34,752 nt of DNA from Terriglobia bacterium (GTDB lineage Bacteria; Acidobacteriota; Terriglobia; Terriglobales; Acidobacteriaceae): NCBI GenBank assembly GCA_020073285.1, contig JAIQFM010000026.1, positions 1-34,752 on the forward strand, given 5' to 3'. Shown here one piece after another: positions 1 through 9,159 of this stretch. Below the pieces are notes generated by a model that was not told the DNA's origin, searched no databases, and saw only the letters and a list, made by a program, of their open reading frames with translations. The position numbers and the translations under genes are program-made. Within the stretch, counting starts at the first letter, position 1. Every line of letters begins with the position of its first letter.

Positions 1-797
1 GCTGGAACCGCGCGCAGCATGATGTCGGCCGAGGCGCGATCGCCCGCTTGCAGCGTGATTGCGCTTGCCGACGCCGCATCGGTCACGTCGGGATAAAACG
101 TCAGCGGATAAGCAGCGTCGAGCGCCGGATTGGCTTGCGCGTCGCCGCTCCCGCCGCCAAAACTAACAACGCCACCGCCGCGGAATCCCATGCGGCCCAT
201 GAGCGGATGCAACGTGTACCACGGTCGCGCCGATACTGCGATGTAATACGCGCCCGGCTTGAGATGCCCGAAGTGATAATGGCCTTGATCGTCGGTCGAG
301 GTATTCCCCACGATGCGCTTGCTCATGCGTCCTTCGACCATGAGTTCGTGGACCAGCATGACGCGCGCGTTGCGCACCGGCTCATTGCCGTCGTCGGTAA
401 CGCGCCCGGAAAACGCTGCGTCCGGCGCCAGGCGGAAGGTGAGGTTGCTGGCATCGAGCTCGGGACCGACCGCGATCGCGGTGGAGAAGCGGCCTTCGTG
501 CTGCTCGTACGCCTGCGGCGCAAACCTGTGACGCTCCGCCGTGAGCGCGTACTTGCCGGCGCGCAGGTGGTCGAAGGCGAATCGTCCATCCTCGCCGGTC
601 ATCACGGTTCGGCTGAAGCTGCCGCCGGACAAGGTGATCGTCACATGCGCCTGCGCGACCGGCAGATTGTTGGTGGCGTTGATCGCCACGCCGCTGATCT
701 GAAATCCGCCGGCGGCCGCAGAGCTGCGCTGCTCCGCCGCCAGCGGAAGCGCGAGAGCGCAGAAGAGAGCGAACGCGAGCCGTTGCGGCATCTTCAT
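1..797 (-). CDS. Secreted carboxypeptidase-regulatory-like domain protein (3' end outside window)
   Basis: The reading frame is open from an ATG at 797 to the window edge, about 265 residues, so the C-terminus is missing. The N-terminus ([20 protein letters not shown]) is a signal peptide, so export is expected. Two CarboxypepD_reg-like beta-sandwich repeats are visible: [19 protein letters not shown] followed by [18 protein letters not shown], then [20 protein letters not shown] followed by [18 protein letters not shown]. Such domains are common in exported acidobacterial proteins of unknown specific role, perhaps in carbohydrate or surface binding. The start codon overlaps the stop of the preceding minus-strand gene as ATGA, so translation is probably coupled. 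No catalytic domain is visible in the part present. Confidence 0.85.
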   Translation of the reverse strand, partial: MKMPQRLAFALFCALALPLAAEQRSSAAAGGFQISGVAINATNNLPVAQAHVTITLSGGSFSRTVMTGEDGRFAFDHLRAGKYALTAERHRFAPQAYEQHEGRFSTAIAVGPELDASNLTFRLAPDAAFSGRVTDDGNEPVRNARVMLVHELMVEGRMSKRIVGNTSTDDQGHYHFGHLKPGAYYIAVSARPWYTLHPLMGRMGFRGGGVVSFGGGSGDAQANPALDAAYPLTFYPDVTDAASASAITLQAGDRASADIMLRAVP

Positions 798-2461
798 GGC
801 GCGCCTCGCTTGATCAGCGTGAGCGTGACGTTGGCGCTGCTGTTGTTCGATACGCTGACGCGCGTGGCCCGCGACGCGTACGGCTCCAGCGCCTCGCGAT
901 TCGTGTATTCCAGGCCGTCCGTGCTGTCGAAGGCGAACAGCAGGTAATCGCCCGGCGCCAGCAGGCTGATGGTGAATCCGTTCTCCGAGGCGAAGTGCGG
1001 CTGCGGCGGTGTGGATCTGCGCTCCGGCACAGCCAGCACTATCGCCGTCGCCGCGACGTTGTCCGATGTTACCGACCCAGCGATCGAACCGCCGTCGTCG
1101 CGCAACGTAATCTCGATCGGACGACCGTCGCCGGGAGCTACCACCATGTCCTCACGCAGCAGATCGGTTTGCCCGTACGTCGCCGACTGCACGTACCATG
1201 GCCCGTGCGGCGAGATCTGCGCTGCGTAGCGTCCCGGCTCCACGTTCTGCAAAGCAAACGACGCGTTGTCGGGCGCGCGCTCCATCATGGGGAACCCATT
1301 CATGCGCGTGTTGTCGAGACCGATCAGTTGCACCGATGCGTATTGCATCGGACTGCGGTCGGGAAACCCTAAGCTGGTAACTCCACCACCGATCGAGCCG
1401 GAAATCGGCGAACTCTGCTGCTTGGTGAAATCTGTCCTGACGACGATGGGAATGGACGCGCCTGGCTGCAGCGGCAGCCGAATCCCGCTGACGTTAGCGG
1501 CAACCGTGATCAGCGCCGAAGCGGTCAAGGTGCGGCGCGGCTGCTCGAACGACGAAGCTCGCACCGTGTAGGTTCCCGCGGGCGGCTTGGCACTGAACGT
1601 TCCATCGTCGGGATTGAAACGCACGTTGGCGGAAATGGAATCGCCGGAGCGGTTCATGAACTGCACATTCACGCCGCGTTGGCCCGGCGCGATGCCGGTG
1701 ACAACCCCGCTCACTTCGAACACCGGTTGCGTGCGCAGGCGGAAGTCCAGTTGCACGGTCTGCCCGCCGCGCACCTCGATGGGAGCGGCGGAGGAAGCAT
1801 CGGGCGCACCCGGATAATAAGCAGGCGCATAGCCAAGGTTCTGTTCGCTGGCTGCGCGCGGTGTCGCCGGACGCTGCGCTTCCGCGAACAGGTTGTACGT
1901 TCCGGGAACCAGGTTGGCGACGCGGAATTCGCCGTCTTCATTGCTGGTTGACTGCTGGCGCTCCTCCCACTGCTTGCGGCCGTTGTTAACCACTTGGTGC
2001 TTCAGCCGCACGCGTACGCCTTCCAGCGGCTCACCGTCGTCGCCGGTGATGGTGCCGGTGACAATTCCTTCCGGCGTGAGTTGCAGCACAATCGGGCTCA
2101 TGCTCGACGTGATCTTCACCGGCGAGCGCGGTCGTCCGCCGCCGCGCGCCAGTTCTTCGGAGCTGTAGAACCCAGGCTTGCGCGCCGTGAACACGGCCTG
2201 GCCTTCAGGAACCCCTTCAAAGCGGAAGTTGCCCTGCGAGTCGGTGAAGTCGGAACGCTGCGAAGGACCGAACATCTGCACCAGCGCGCGCGGGATGGGC
2301 TCGCCGGTCGCGGCGTTGATCACGCTCCCGCTGACGTCGTGCGTGGGCGCGTTGGGATCAAATCCCCGCATCTGGCCGTAGGGTTGCGCCCCGCCTTGTG
2401 CGTGCACAACCGCGCAGGTGATCCAGAGAACAATTCCCACCGCTAGGACATTTCTGGGCAT
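794..2461 (-). CDS. Secreted carboxypeptidase-regulatory-like domain protein
   Basis: The predicted protein has 555 residues. The start at 2461 was chosen because it gives a clean signal peptide ([21 protein letters not shown], cleavage before QGG). Upstream in-frame codons would run into the murA coding region. A Shine-Dalgarno is not obvious. CarboxypepD_reg-type repeats lie near residues 45-120 ([20 protein letters not shown]) and 135-215 ([20 protein letters not shown]), and a third related sandwich begins near 265 ([11 protein letters not shown]). No protease residues are seen, so this is probably a structural or binding exported protein. It overlaps the next gene by four bases (ATGA) and shares its domain type, so the two look like a duplicated coupled pair. 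Confidence 0.85.
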   Translation of the reverse strand: MPRNVLAVGIVLWITCAVVHAQGGAQPYGQMRGFDPNAPTHDVSGSVINAATGEPIPRALVQMFGPSQRSDFTDSQGNFRFEGVPEGQAVFTARKPGFYSSEELARGGGRPRSPVKITSSMSPIVLQLTPEGIVTGTITGDDGEPLEGVRVRLKHQVVNNGRKQWEERQQSTSNEDGEFRVANLVPGTYNLFAEAQRPATPRAASEQNLGYAPAYYPGAPDASSAAPIEVRGGQTVQLDFRLRTQPVFEVSGVVTGIAPGQRGVNVQFMNRSGDSISANVRFNPDDGTFSAKPPAGTYTVRASSFEQPRRTLTASALITVAANVSGIRLPLQPGASIPIVVRTDFTKQQSSPISGSIGGGVTSLGFPDRSPMQYASVQLIGLDNTRMNGFPMMERAPDNASFALQNVEPGRYAAQISPHGPWYVQSATYGQTDLLREDMVVAPGDGRPIEITLRDDGGSIAGSVTSDNVAATAIVLAVPERRSTPPQPHFASENGFTISLLAPGDYLLFAFDSTDGLEYTNREALEPYASRATRVSVSNNSSANVTLTLIKRGAP

Positions 2462-2508
2462 GGAAGTGGTGAATCGGGGAACGAAGCCTGAACCCAACCT
2501 AAAACATG

Positions 2509-2526
2509 CTGAAACTGAAACTGAAA
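2509..2526. repeat. Hexanucleotide tandem (CTGAAA)x3
   Basis: Three perfect CTGAAA copies lie between the murA stop and the start of the next minus-strand gene. This is the only period-6 member of the short-period arrays in this window. Confidence 0.7.
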
Positions 2527-2534
2527 CTTCTTCT

Positions 2535-3839
2535 TCAACCCTGCGCGGCGGGAACAGTCGCGCGCTTGGGGAACATTTCGCCGATACGGCGGATCTCCCC
2601 GCCAACGCCGCGCAGCTTCTCCTCGATGCGTTCGTAGCCGCGATCAATGTGGTAAACGCGGTCAATGATGGTCTCGCCGTCGGCGACCAGGGCGGCCAGC
2701 ACCAGCGAGGCGGAGGCGCGCAGGTCGGAGGCGAGAACGGCGGCGGCGCTGAGCGGCGTCTTGCCGCGCACGATCGCCCGGCGGCCTTCCATCCGGATGT
2801 TGGCGCCCATGCGCACCAGTTCCTGCGCGTGCATGAAGCGGTTCTCGAAGATGTTCTCGGTGATGATCGAGGTGCCGTCGGCCTGCGTGGCCAGCGCCAT
2901 GTACTGCGCCTGCATGTCGGTGGCGAATCCGGGATATTCCTCGGTGTTGACGTCGGCCGGCTTGAAGCCGCCTTCGCTCATCACCCGCACCGACTCGGCG
3001 TTGTGCCGCACCTTCACGCCCGTCTCCTCCAGCTTCTGCAGTACTGCCGTCAGGTGCGCGGGATTGCAGTCGGTGACGTTGAGATCGCCGCCGGTGAGCG
3101 CGGCGGCGATGATGTAGGTGCCGGCCTCGATGCGGTCGGGAATGATGCGGTGGCGCGCGCCGCCCAGCTTGGCAACGCCGCGCACGCGGATGGTCGAGGT
3201 GCCCGCCCCTTCGATGTTGGCGCCCATTTTGACCAGCAGCGCGGCCAGGTCGGCGACCTCCGGCTCGCGCGCGCAGTTCTCCATCAGGGTTTCGCCGTCG
3301 GCGAGCACGGCGGCCATGAGCAAGTCTTCGGTGCCGGTGACGGTGATCTTATCGAATACGATGTGCCCGCCCTGGAGGCGCTCGGCGCGCGCCACCACGT
3401 AGCCGTGCTCGGTGGTGATGGTTGCGCCCAGCCGTTCCAGGCCCTTGATGTGCAGGTCAATGGGACGCGCACCGATGGCGCATCCGCCGGGCAGCGACAC
3501 TTTCGCCACGCCGCAGCGCGCCACCAGCGGCCCCAGCACGAGCGTGGAGGCGCGCATGGTCTTCACCAGTTCGTAGGTGGCTTCGGGATGTTCGAGCTTG
3601 GCGCAGGAGATGGTGGTGCGATGATGGGCGCGGCCGTAGCCGAGTTCGACCTCGGCGCCCATGCTGGCCAGCAACCGGCGCGTGGTTTCGATGTCGCGCA
3701 CCTGCGGGATATTCTCCAGAATGACCGGTTCGTCGGTAAGCAGCGCGGCGGCCATCGCGGGCAGAGCCGCGTTCTTGGCGCCGCTGATGCGCACCGTGCC
3801 GAGCAGGGGATTGCCGCCGCGAATGACGAATTTGTCCAT
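2535..3839 (-). CDS. murA: UDP-N-acetylglucosamine 1-carboxyvinyltransferase MurA
   Basis: MurA transfers enolpyruvate from PEP to UDP-GlcNAc, the first committed cytoplasmic step of peptidoglycan synthesis and the target of fosfomycin. The 434 residues agree with the family (about 420). The start at 3839 gives the canonical N-terminus [20 protein letters not shown]. The conserved lysine is K22 (GAKNAALP). The catalytic loop is [14 protein letters not shown] with C120, so fosfomycin binding is possible. ATDMQAQ and [12 protein letters not shown] are the other family signatures. It lies downstream of murQ on the same strand and a heptad array sits just upstream of the ATG. The identification is secure. 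Confidence 0.97.
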   Translation of the reverse strand: MDKFVIRGGNPLLGTVRISGAKNAALPAMAAALLTDEPVILENIPQVRDIETTRRLLASMGAEVELGYGRAHHRTTISCAKLEHPEATYELVKTMRASTLVLGPLVARCGVAKVSLPGGCAIGARPIDLHIKGLERLGATITTEHGYVVARAERLQGGHIVFDKITVTGTEDLLMAAVLADGETLMENCAREPEVADLAALLVKMGANIEGAGTSTIRVRGVAKLGGARHRIIPDRIEAGTYIIAAALTGGDLNVTDCNPAHLTAVLQKLEETGVKVRHNAESVRVMSEGGFKPADVNTEEYPGFATDMQAQYMALATQADGTSIITENIFENRFMHAQELVRMGANIRMEGRRAIVRGKTPLSAAAVLASDLRASASLVLAALVADGETIIDRVYHIDRGYERIEEKLRGVGGEIRRIGEMFPKRATVPAAQG

Positions 3840-3844
3840 GAAGC

Positions 3845-3879
3845 AGTGGTCAGTGGCTAGTGGCCAGCGGTCAGTGTCG
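3845..3879. repeat. Heptad array, five AGTGGYC-like copies
   Basis: Five in-register 7-mers lie 5 bp from the murA start codon: AGTGGTC, AGTGGCT, AGTGGCC, AGCGGTC, AGTGTCG. The array therefore forms most of the murA leader. Confidence 0.75.
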
Positions 3880-3902
3880 CACGAGCGCCGCAACTGCCGG
3901 AA

Positions 3903-4133
3903 TCAGCCATCAACCTTAGCTGACATTGTACTTGGGCGTGGAAGTTCGCTGCGAAAGCCGCTTTGCCATTCCTCTTTGCCGACCGTAGGTCCCCAGTCGG
4001 TTTCCGCGTGACGGCTCAATTTCGTGATCCGCGCGATCCATTTTCTCGGCAGAGATCGCCGCGCCCGTTTGGGCGGCTCTGTGCGTTTTGGTTTACGCGG
4101 ACTCTTCATCATTGACTCGCACTCCATCCTCAC
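3903..4133 (-). CDS. Possible small basic protein between murQ and murA
   Basis: A GTG-started frame of up to 76 codons, with better ATG starts at 4112 or 4109, fills the murQ-murA gap. It begins 6 bp after the murQ stop. The N-terminus is very basic (MKSPRKPKRTEPPKRARRSL) and no family is recognised. The upstream GGAG is only moderately placed. In DNA this GC-rich such a frame can arise by chance, so coding is uncertain. If it is not a gene, 3880-4138 holds nothing I recognise. Confidence 0.25.
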   Translation of the reverse strand: MRMECESMMKSPRKPKRTEPPKRARRSLPRKWIARITKLSRHAETDWGPTVGKEEWQSGFRSELPRPSTMSAKVDG

Positions 4134-4138
4134 TGCGG

Positions 4139-5083
4139 TTATGTCTTGCGCGAACTCCGTCGCGCGCTCAGCGGCTGCGCGGACTCGATGGCGTGGCGCA
4201 CGTTACCGCCGGCGAGTTCGAGGTGCCGCTGCGCGTCCGCCTTGCCGACTCCCGCCTTCAGCATGATCAGCGCCACCGGCACGCTGTTGCCGGCCTCTTG
4301 GAGTGCGGCGGCGGCTCGTTCGTGGTCCACCGCCGCGGCCGTTTCCAGGATGCCGACGGCGCGCGCGAGCAGCTTCCGGTTCTTCGCTTCCACATTCACC
4401 ATCAGGTTCCCGTAGATGTAACCCGCGCGTGCCATGGCGCCGGTGGTGATCATGTTGCAGACCATCTTCTGTGCCGTGCCGGCTTTCATGCGGGTGGAGC
4501 CGGTGAGCACCTCCGGACCTACGTCGACGATGATCCCGATATCGGCGGCGCGAGCCAGCGGCGTGCCGGGATTGCAGGCGATGGCAATGGTCTTTGCGCC
4601 CTGGCTGCGCGCGTATTCAAGCGCGGCGACGGTGTAGGGAGTGCGGCCACTGGCGGCGATTCCGGCGACCACATCCTGCGCGCCCGGCTTGCGGCGGGCC
4701 AGGTCGTGGCGGCCGGATTCGGCGGAGTCCTCGTCGGCTTCAACGTCGCGCGACAAAGCCTCAACACCGCCGGCGATGACGAACTGCACCGTCTGCGGAT
4801 CGGTGTTAAAGGTGGGTGGGCACTCGGCGGCATCGAGCGCGGCGATGCGGCCGCTGGTACCGGCGCCGACATAGATCAGCCGCCCGCCATTGCTGATCGC
4901 TTCGGCGACGGCATCAATCGCCTGCGCGATCTGGGGCAGCGCGCGCGCCACCGCGTCGGCGACCTTGGCGTCCTCGGCATTGACGATGCGCGCGATCTCC
5001 AGCGCCGAAATGGTATCCAACTCCGCCGATGCGGGATTCTGGGCCTCGGTGCGGAGGCCGCGCAGGTGTTCGCGGTCGGGCAT
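4139..5083 (-). CDS. murQ: N-acetylmuramic acid 6-phosphate etherase MurQ
   Basis: MurQ cleaves the lactyl ether of MurNAc-6-phosphate to GlcNAc-6-phosphate and D-lactate, a cytoplasmic step of cell-wall sugar recycling. The 314 residues fit the family. The SIS-domain sugar-phosphate motif is YVGAGTSGRIAALDAAECPP near residues 71-90, with E87 in the position of the catalytic glutamate. A second acidic stretch (VEADEDSAE) lies near 113-121, and GSTRMKAGTAQK is the late family signature. No clear Shine-Dalgarno precedes the ATG. Nearby AmiE-like and NamZ-like genes supply the upstream steps of the same recycling route. No MurNAc phosphotransferase or kinase gene is in the window. Confidence 0.95.
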   Translation of the reverse strand: MPDREHLRGLRTEAQNPASAELDTISALEIARIVNAEDAKVADAVARALPQIAQAIDAVAEAISNGGRLIYVGAGTSGRIAALDAAECPPTFNTDPQTVQFVIAGGVEALSRDVEADEDSAESGRHDLARRKPGAQDVVAGIAASGRTPYTVAALEYARSQGAKTIAIACNPGTPLARAADIGIIVDVGPEVLTGSTRMKAGTAQKMVCNMITTGAMARAGYIYGNLMVNVEAKNRKLLARAVGILETAAAVDHERAAAALQEAGNSVPVALIMLKAGVGKADAQRHLELAGGNVRHAIESAQPLSARRSSRKT

Positions 5084-5097
5084 TGGAGGAGAGTTTA

Positions 5098-5245
5098 GCA
5101 GTTGTGATTGCGAGTTGTGAGTTATGAATCGAAACGGTAGTCCGTAGTTCGTAACCGGACATCCGATCCGGACTACGGACCACCGACTACGGACTACGGA
5201 CTACCACTTCGCGACTTCTGCGGTTCATGGAACTACGGACTACGA
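5098..5245. repeat. Two-arm heptad array (GTAGTCC / CGGACTA)
   Basis: The left arm has GTAGTCC, GTAGTTC, GTAACCG (5137-5157). The right arm has five 7-mers, CGGACTA, CGGACCA, CCGACTA, CGGACTA, CGGACTA (5169-5203), so the arms are reverse complements. Looser AGTTGTG-type repeats precede it (5099-5130) and AACTACG, GACTACG follow it (5231-5244). The stop codon of the next minus-strand gene (5240-5242) is inside the last copies. The array fills the whole murQ/hydrolase gap. Confidence 0.8.
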
Positions 5246-6337
5246 AGTCAGCGCTTCGACAATCGCATCATGCACCAGCGGACGCACGCGCTTGATCTCC
5301 TGCGAGCTGCGATCAGGCCAAGTGCGGTTGCTGAGAAGAGCGATCGCGAGGTCGCGCTCCCGATCGAGCCACAGGGAAGTGCCGGTGAAGCCGAGATGGC
5401 CGAGTGCGCGCGGGGAGAAGTGGCGTCCGGACTGCGAGGGCACGGAGGGCAGGTCGAAGCCGAGCGCGCGCGGGCTGCCGGATTTTGCGGGGTGCGCCTG
5501 CGCGAATACGGCAAGCGTTTGCGCGCGCACGATGACGCCCCCGCGCAGCATGGCCGCAGCGAAGCGGGCGAGGTCGGGCGCGCTGGAAAAAAGACCGGCA
5601 TGCCCAGCGACTCCGCCCATCACGAAAGCGTTTTCGTCGTTGACCTCGCCTTGCATGATGCGCTGGCGAAACCTCCGGTCGTCTTCGCTGGGCGGGATGA
5701 TCGGGCGCATTTCTGTCGGCGGATTGAAGCAGGTGCGGGACATTCCTAGCGGGCCGAAGATTTCGCGGTGGCAGAAGGAGTCGAGCGATTCGTCGGCAAG
5801 GCGCGCCAGGGCCTCGCCGAGAACGATGAAGCCGATGTCGCTGTACGCGGTGCGCTCGCCGGGCCCGGCTTCCAGCGGAGTGCGGCAGGCGGCAAGGGCA
5901 AGCTCATCGCGGGTACGCGCCTGCTCGAACAGGCGGACATAGGCGGGCAGGCCGGAGGTATGCGCCAGCAAGGAGCGGATAGTGACTTGCGGGCGACGCG
6001 GGTCGTTATCCCTATCCCTGCCGGCAAATTCGCGCACCACCGATTCCACCGGCAAATCCAGGTCGAGCAGGCCGCGCTGGTAGAGGATCATGGCCATGGT
6101 CGTGGTGGCAACGATTTTGGTGAGCGAGGCGACGTCGAAGATCGTGTCGGCGGTGACTTCGGGCGATTGTGGCTCGTAGGTGAAGCGGCCCAGGCCCTGG
6201 CACGCAACCAGTTCGCCGCCATGCACGACGGCGAGTGAGCAGCCGGGGAAGGCGCCCGCGGCGATGGCATCGCGCAGCAGGCGCAACGCGCGGCCGAAGC
6301 GTTGGTCCTGGGCGGTGAAGTTGGAGTTTAGTTCCAT
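5240..6337 (-). CDS. Class C beta-lactamase-family serine hydrolase, AmiE-like, cytosolic
   Basis: This 365-residue protein has no signal peptide. It carries the SxxK serine hydrolase triad: S71-L-T-K74, a YSD tyrosine motif at 165-167, and H314-L-G-F-T-G-T in the KTG position. The block GGVAGHAGLFSSAPDLA is nearly repeated in the hydrolase half of the divergent fusion gene, so the two are paralogues. In Bacillus subtilis a member of this family, AmiE (YbbE), removes the peptide from MurNAc and is encoded with murQ and namZ. Position beside murQ makes an N-acetylmuramyl-L-alanine amidase role likely, which is inference. An esterase or D-aminopeptidase activity cannot be excluded. Confidence 0.85.
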   Translation of the reverse strand: MELNSNFTAQDQRFGRALRLLRDAIAAGAFPGCSLAVVHGGELVACQGLGRFTYEPQSPEVTADTIFDVASLTKIVATTTMAMILYQRGLLDLDLPVESVVREFAGRDRDNDPRRPQVTIRSLLAHTSGLPAYVRLFEQARTRDELALAACRTPLEAGPGERTAYSDIGFIVLGEALARLADESLDSFCHREIFGPLGMSRTCFNPPTEMRPIIPPSEDDRRFRQRIMQGEVNDENAFVMGGVAGHAGLFSSAPDLARFAAAMLRGGVIVRAQTLAVFAQAHPAKSGSPRALGFDLPSVPSQSGRHFSPRALGHLGFTGTSLWLDRERDLAIALLSNRTWPDRSSQEIKRVRPLVHDAIVEALTS

Positions 6338-6339
6338 TA

Positions 6340-6440
6340 TGCGAAAATTGCGGAATTGCCGAACTGCGGAATCGGGTAATTAAGATAGCGCGGCTCTAAT
6401 TCTGCAATTCCGCGGTTACTCAATTCGGCAATTCGTGCCT
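6340..6440. repeat. Two-arm octad array in divergent promoter region
   Basis: The left arm has 8-mers ATTGCGGA, ATTGCCGA, ACTGCGGA, ATCGGGTA (6347-6378). The right arm has AATTCTGC, AATTCCGC, GGTTACTC, AATTCGGC, AATTCGTG (6398-6437). The arms are inverted. The longest perfect match is GAATTGCCGAA (6353-6363) with TTCGGCAATTC (6424-6434). It occupies most of the 186-bp region from which both hydrolase genes must be transcribed. Confidence 0.8.
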
Positions 6441-6523
6441 GACGTTTTCCTCTCTCGGCTGCACGGAACACTGTACTGTCGCGGCGAACTCCTGTAAATT
6501 CGCGATGAATTCCTGTGCTATTC

Positions 6524-8968
6524 ATGAAAACCCATCGCACCTCGCTATCCGCCGTTTTGGCGCTCATTTTCATCTTTGCGCCGGCCATTCCCGCCACCGC
6601 GCAGAAATACGAGCGCAAGCCGGCGCGCAAAGCTGCGGCGAGCAAGCCGAAACCGTCTCCCACGACGGACGAGCGCTTCACTGCCGTCGATTCCATCTTC
6701 AAAGCGGCGGTTGCGCAACACCAGATTCCCGGCGCGGTGGTGCTGGTGGGGCATGATGGCAAGGTGGTGTTCCGCAAAGCGTACGGCGATCGCAGCCTGG
6801 AGCCCCGGCGCGAGACGATGACGCTGGACACGATCTTCGACATGGCGTCGCTCACCAAGTGCATGGTGACCGCCGTATCGGTGATGCGCTTGGTGCAGTC
6901 CGGACAGGTGCGGCTGAACGATGCGGTGGCGCGCTACATCCCGGAATTCGGCGCGAAGGGCAAGGAGGAGATCACGGTGCGGCAGTTACTGACGCACTAT
7001 TCCGGGCTGCCCGACGATCTCGATCTCAAGCGGCCGTGGCGCGGGCCGGACACGGCGCTGCGCATGGCGATGGACGCTGTGCCCGAGTTCACGCCCGGCT
7101 CGCGGTTTTTCTACAGCGACGTGAATTACGAGGTGCTCGGGTTCCTGGTGGAGCGCGTGTCGGGCCTGCCGCTGGATCAATATGCATCGGCGCACATTTT
7201 CCAGCCGTTGCAGATGGAGCACACCGCGTTTCTCCCGCCGCCATCGTGGCGGCCGCGAATTGCGCCCACGGAATACGACGAGCGCGGCCAGATGCTGCGC
7301 GGTGTGGTGCACGATCCGACGGCGCGGCGGATGGGCGGAGTCGCGGGACATGCGGGCGTGTTCTCGACCGCCGACGACCTGGCGAAATTCGCGCAGGCCA
7401 TGCTCGACGGCGGAGGGCCAGTGCTGTCGCCGCTGATGGTCGAGAAAATGACGACTCCGCAGCAGCCGCCAAACGCCACGTCCGTGCGCGGCTTCGGATG
7501 GGACATTGATACCTCGTTCTCCAGCAACCGCGGTGACCTGCTGCCGGTGGGATCGTTCGGGCACACTGGGTTCACGGGCACTTCGCTGTGGATCGATCCG
7601 GTGACGCGGACATACATCATTGTTCTTGCCAACGCGGTACATCCGCGCGGGCAAAACGGCGCCATGGTGTCGCTGCGCAACCGCACGGCGACGGCAGTGA
7701 CAACGGCGCTGAAACTGTCGGCGAGCGAAGAAGAGAACATGCGGCTGGCGCGAATTACCGGGTACAACGACAGCTTCGCGGCCTCGCGGCGCGTCAACGT
7801 GCGCAATGGGCAGGTGAAGACCGGAATTGACGTGCTCGAAGCGCGCAACTTCGACCTGCTGCGCGCGGCCGAGCCCGGCAAAGTACGGCGCGTTGGCCTG
7901 CTGACAAATCAGACCGGCGTGGACGGCTTGGGCCGGCGGACGATTGACGTGTTGGCGCATGTGGAGGGCGCGAAGCTCACGGCAATCTTCAGCCCCGAGC
8001 ACGGCGTCACCGGCGCGCTGGACACAACCGCGGTCGGCAACACGGTGGACGCGGCGACGGGCGTGCCGGTGTACAGCGTCTATGGCGACACGGACGCGAA
8101 ACGCCGGCCGCCACTGGATGTCCTGAGGAATCTCGACGCGGTGGTGTTCGATATTCAGGACGCTGGCGCGCGTTTCTACACCTACGAGACCACGCTAGGA
8201 TATTTGCTGGAGGCGGCGGCGAAGACGGGAACCGAAGTCGTGGTGCTCGACCGTCCGAATCCCATTACCGGCAGTTACGTGCAAGGGCCGGTGTCGGAGC
8301 CGGGGCAGGAGAGCTTCGTCAACTACATGCCGGAGCCGGCGCGGCACGGCATGACCGTCGGTGAGCTGGCGAAGATGTTCAACGCCGAGCGCCACATCGA
8401 CGCGCGGCTGACCGTGGTCCCCATGGAAGGTTGGATTCGCGGCGACTGGTTCGATTCGACCGGGCTGGTGTGGACGAGCCCGTCGCCCAACCTGCGCAGT
8501 CTGACGGCAGCGGCGCTCTATACCGGCGTGGCCCTCATCGAGGGCACGAACGTTTCGGTGGGGCGCGGAACGGATACGCCGTTCGAAGTCGTGGGCGCGC
8601 CGTGGATCAAGGCGAAGGAGTTGGCCGACTACCTGAACGCGCGCGGGATCCAGGGCGTGCGCTTCGTCCCCATCAATTTCACGCCCGCCGCGGGTGCGAA
8701 GTTCGCCGGACAAAGAATCGGCGGCGTCAACATCGTGCTGCTCAACCGCAACACGCTGGACGCGCCGGAGCTAGGCATCGAGCTGGCGTCGGCGCTGCAC
8801 AAACTCTATCCGAACGAGTTCGACATGCGCCAGATGATCCTGCTGGTCAACAACCGGCGCGCGATGGACGCGATCGTCGCCGGCCGTGATCCGCGCAACA
8901 TCGCCGACGACTGGCGCGAGGAGCTGGAGCGGTTTGTCGAGATCAGGAAAAAGTATTTGCTGTATTGA
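6524..8968 (+). CDS. Secreted fusion: AmiE-like serine hydrolase + NamZ (DUF1343/GH171) exo-muramidase
   Basis: This 814-residue protein starts at ATG 6524. A GTG three codons earlier is less likely. The signal peptide ends near AIPATA (residue 26), so it acts outside the cytoplasm. Residues about 50-400 are a class C beta-lactamase-like domain: S109-L-T-K112, YSD at 198-200, HTGFTGTS from 347. Residues about 430-814 match NamZ: VGLLTNQTGVD, AIFSPEHGVTG and VFDIQDAGARFYTYE. NamZ removes terminal MurNAc from peptide-free chains in murein recycling. In B. subtilis AmiE and NamZ (YbbC) are separate proteins of one operon. Here peptide removal and MurNAc release appear joined in one polypeptide. 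Domain calls are strong; substrate roles are inferred. Confidence 0.9.
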   Translation: MKTHRTSLSAVLALIFIFAPAIPATAQKYERKPARKAAASKPKPSPTTDERFTAVDSIFKAAVAQHQIPGAVVLVGHDGKVVFRKAYGDRSLEPRRETMTLDTIFDMASLTKCMVTAVSVMRLVQSGQVRLNDAVARYIPEFGAKGKEEITVRQLLTHYSGLPDDLDLKRPWRGPDTALRMAMDAVPEFTPGSRFFYSDVNYEVLGFLVERVSGLPLDQYASAHIFQPLQMEHTAFLPPPSWRPRIAPTEYDERGQMLRGVVHDPTARRMGGVAGHAGVFSTADDLAKFAQAMLDGGGPVLSPLMVEKMTTPQQPPNATSVRGFGWDIDTSFSSNRGDLLPVGSFGHTGFTGTSLWIDPVTRTYIIVLANAVHPRGQNGAMVSLRNRTATAVTTALKLSASEEENMRLARITGYNDSFAASRRVNVRNGQVKTGIDVLEARNFDLLRAAEPGKVRRVGLLTNQTGVDGLGRRTIDVLAHVEGAKLTAIFSPEHGVTGALDTTAVGNTVDAATGVPVYSVYGDTDAKRRPPLDVLRNLDAVVFDIQDAGARFYTYETTLGYLLEAAAKTGTEVVVLDRPNPITGSYVQGPVSEPGQESFVNYMPEPARHGMTVGELAKMFNAERHIDARLTVVPMEGWIRGDWFDSTGLVWTSPSPNLRSLTAAALYTGVALIEGTNVSVGRGTDTPFEVVGAPWIKAKELADYLNARGIQGVRFVPINFTPAAGAKFAGQRIGGVNIVLLNRNTLDAPELGIELASALHKLYPNEFDMRQMILLVNNRRAMDAIVAGRDPRNIADDWREELERFVEIRKKYLLY

Positions 8969-8970
8969 AA

Positions 8971-9098
8971 CAGGTCTATCAGTCTTTCGGTCGATCAGTC
9001 ATTCCGTGCTGGCCGATAGGCAGACAAACCGATAGAACCGACAGACTGACAAACTGACAGACTGATAGACCGATAGACCGATAGACCGATAGACGCAC
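8971..9098. repeat. Two-arm octad array (GGTCTATC / GACCGATA)
   Basis: Left arm: GGTCTATC, AGTCTTTC, GGTCGATC, AGTCATTC (8973-9004). Right arm: GACTGACA, AACTGACA, GACTGATA, then GACCGATA three times (9044-9091). The right word is the reverse complement of the left word. The array begins 2 bp after the stop codon of the fusion gene. Confidence 0.85.
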
Positions 9099-9159
9099 GA
9101 GAAACAATTTCCTTTTCCGCGTGTTCTAATCCGTGAAGCACCCGTTCGGAGGCAGCTCT

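Noticed and set aside
48-947. 299-codon plus-strand frame at the window start
   Set aside because: Antisense to two coupled CarboxypepD_reg genes with signal peptides. No motif and no ribosome-binding site.
6337-6864. 175-codon minus-strand frame over the hydrolase divergent region
   Set aside because: It overlaps the signal peptide and catalytic start of the AmiE-NamZ fusion and passes through the octad array. The translation has no family features.
8971-9098. Regular repeats that could suggest a CRISPR array
   Set aside because: Units are 7-8 nt with no spacers and there are no cas genes, so this is a short-period tandem array.
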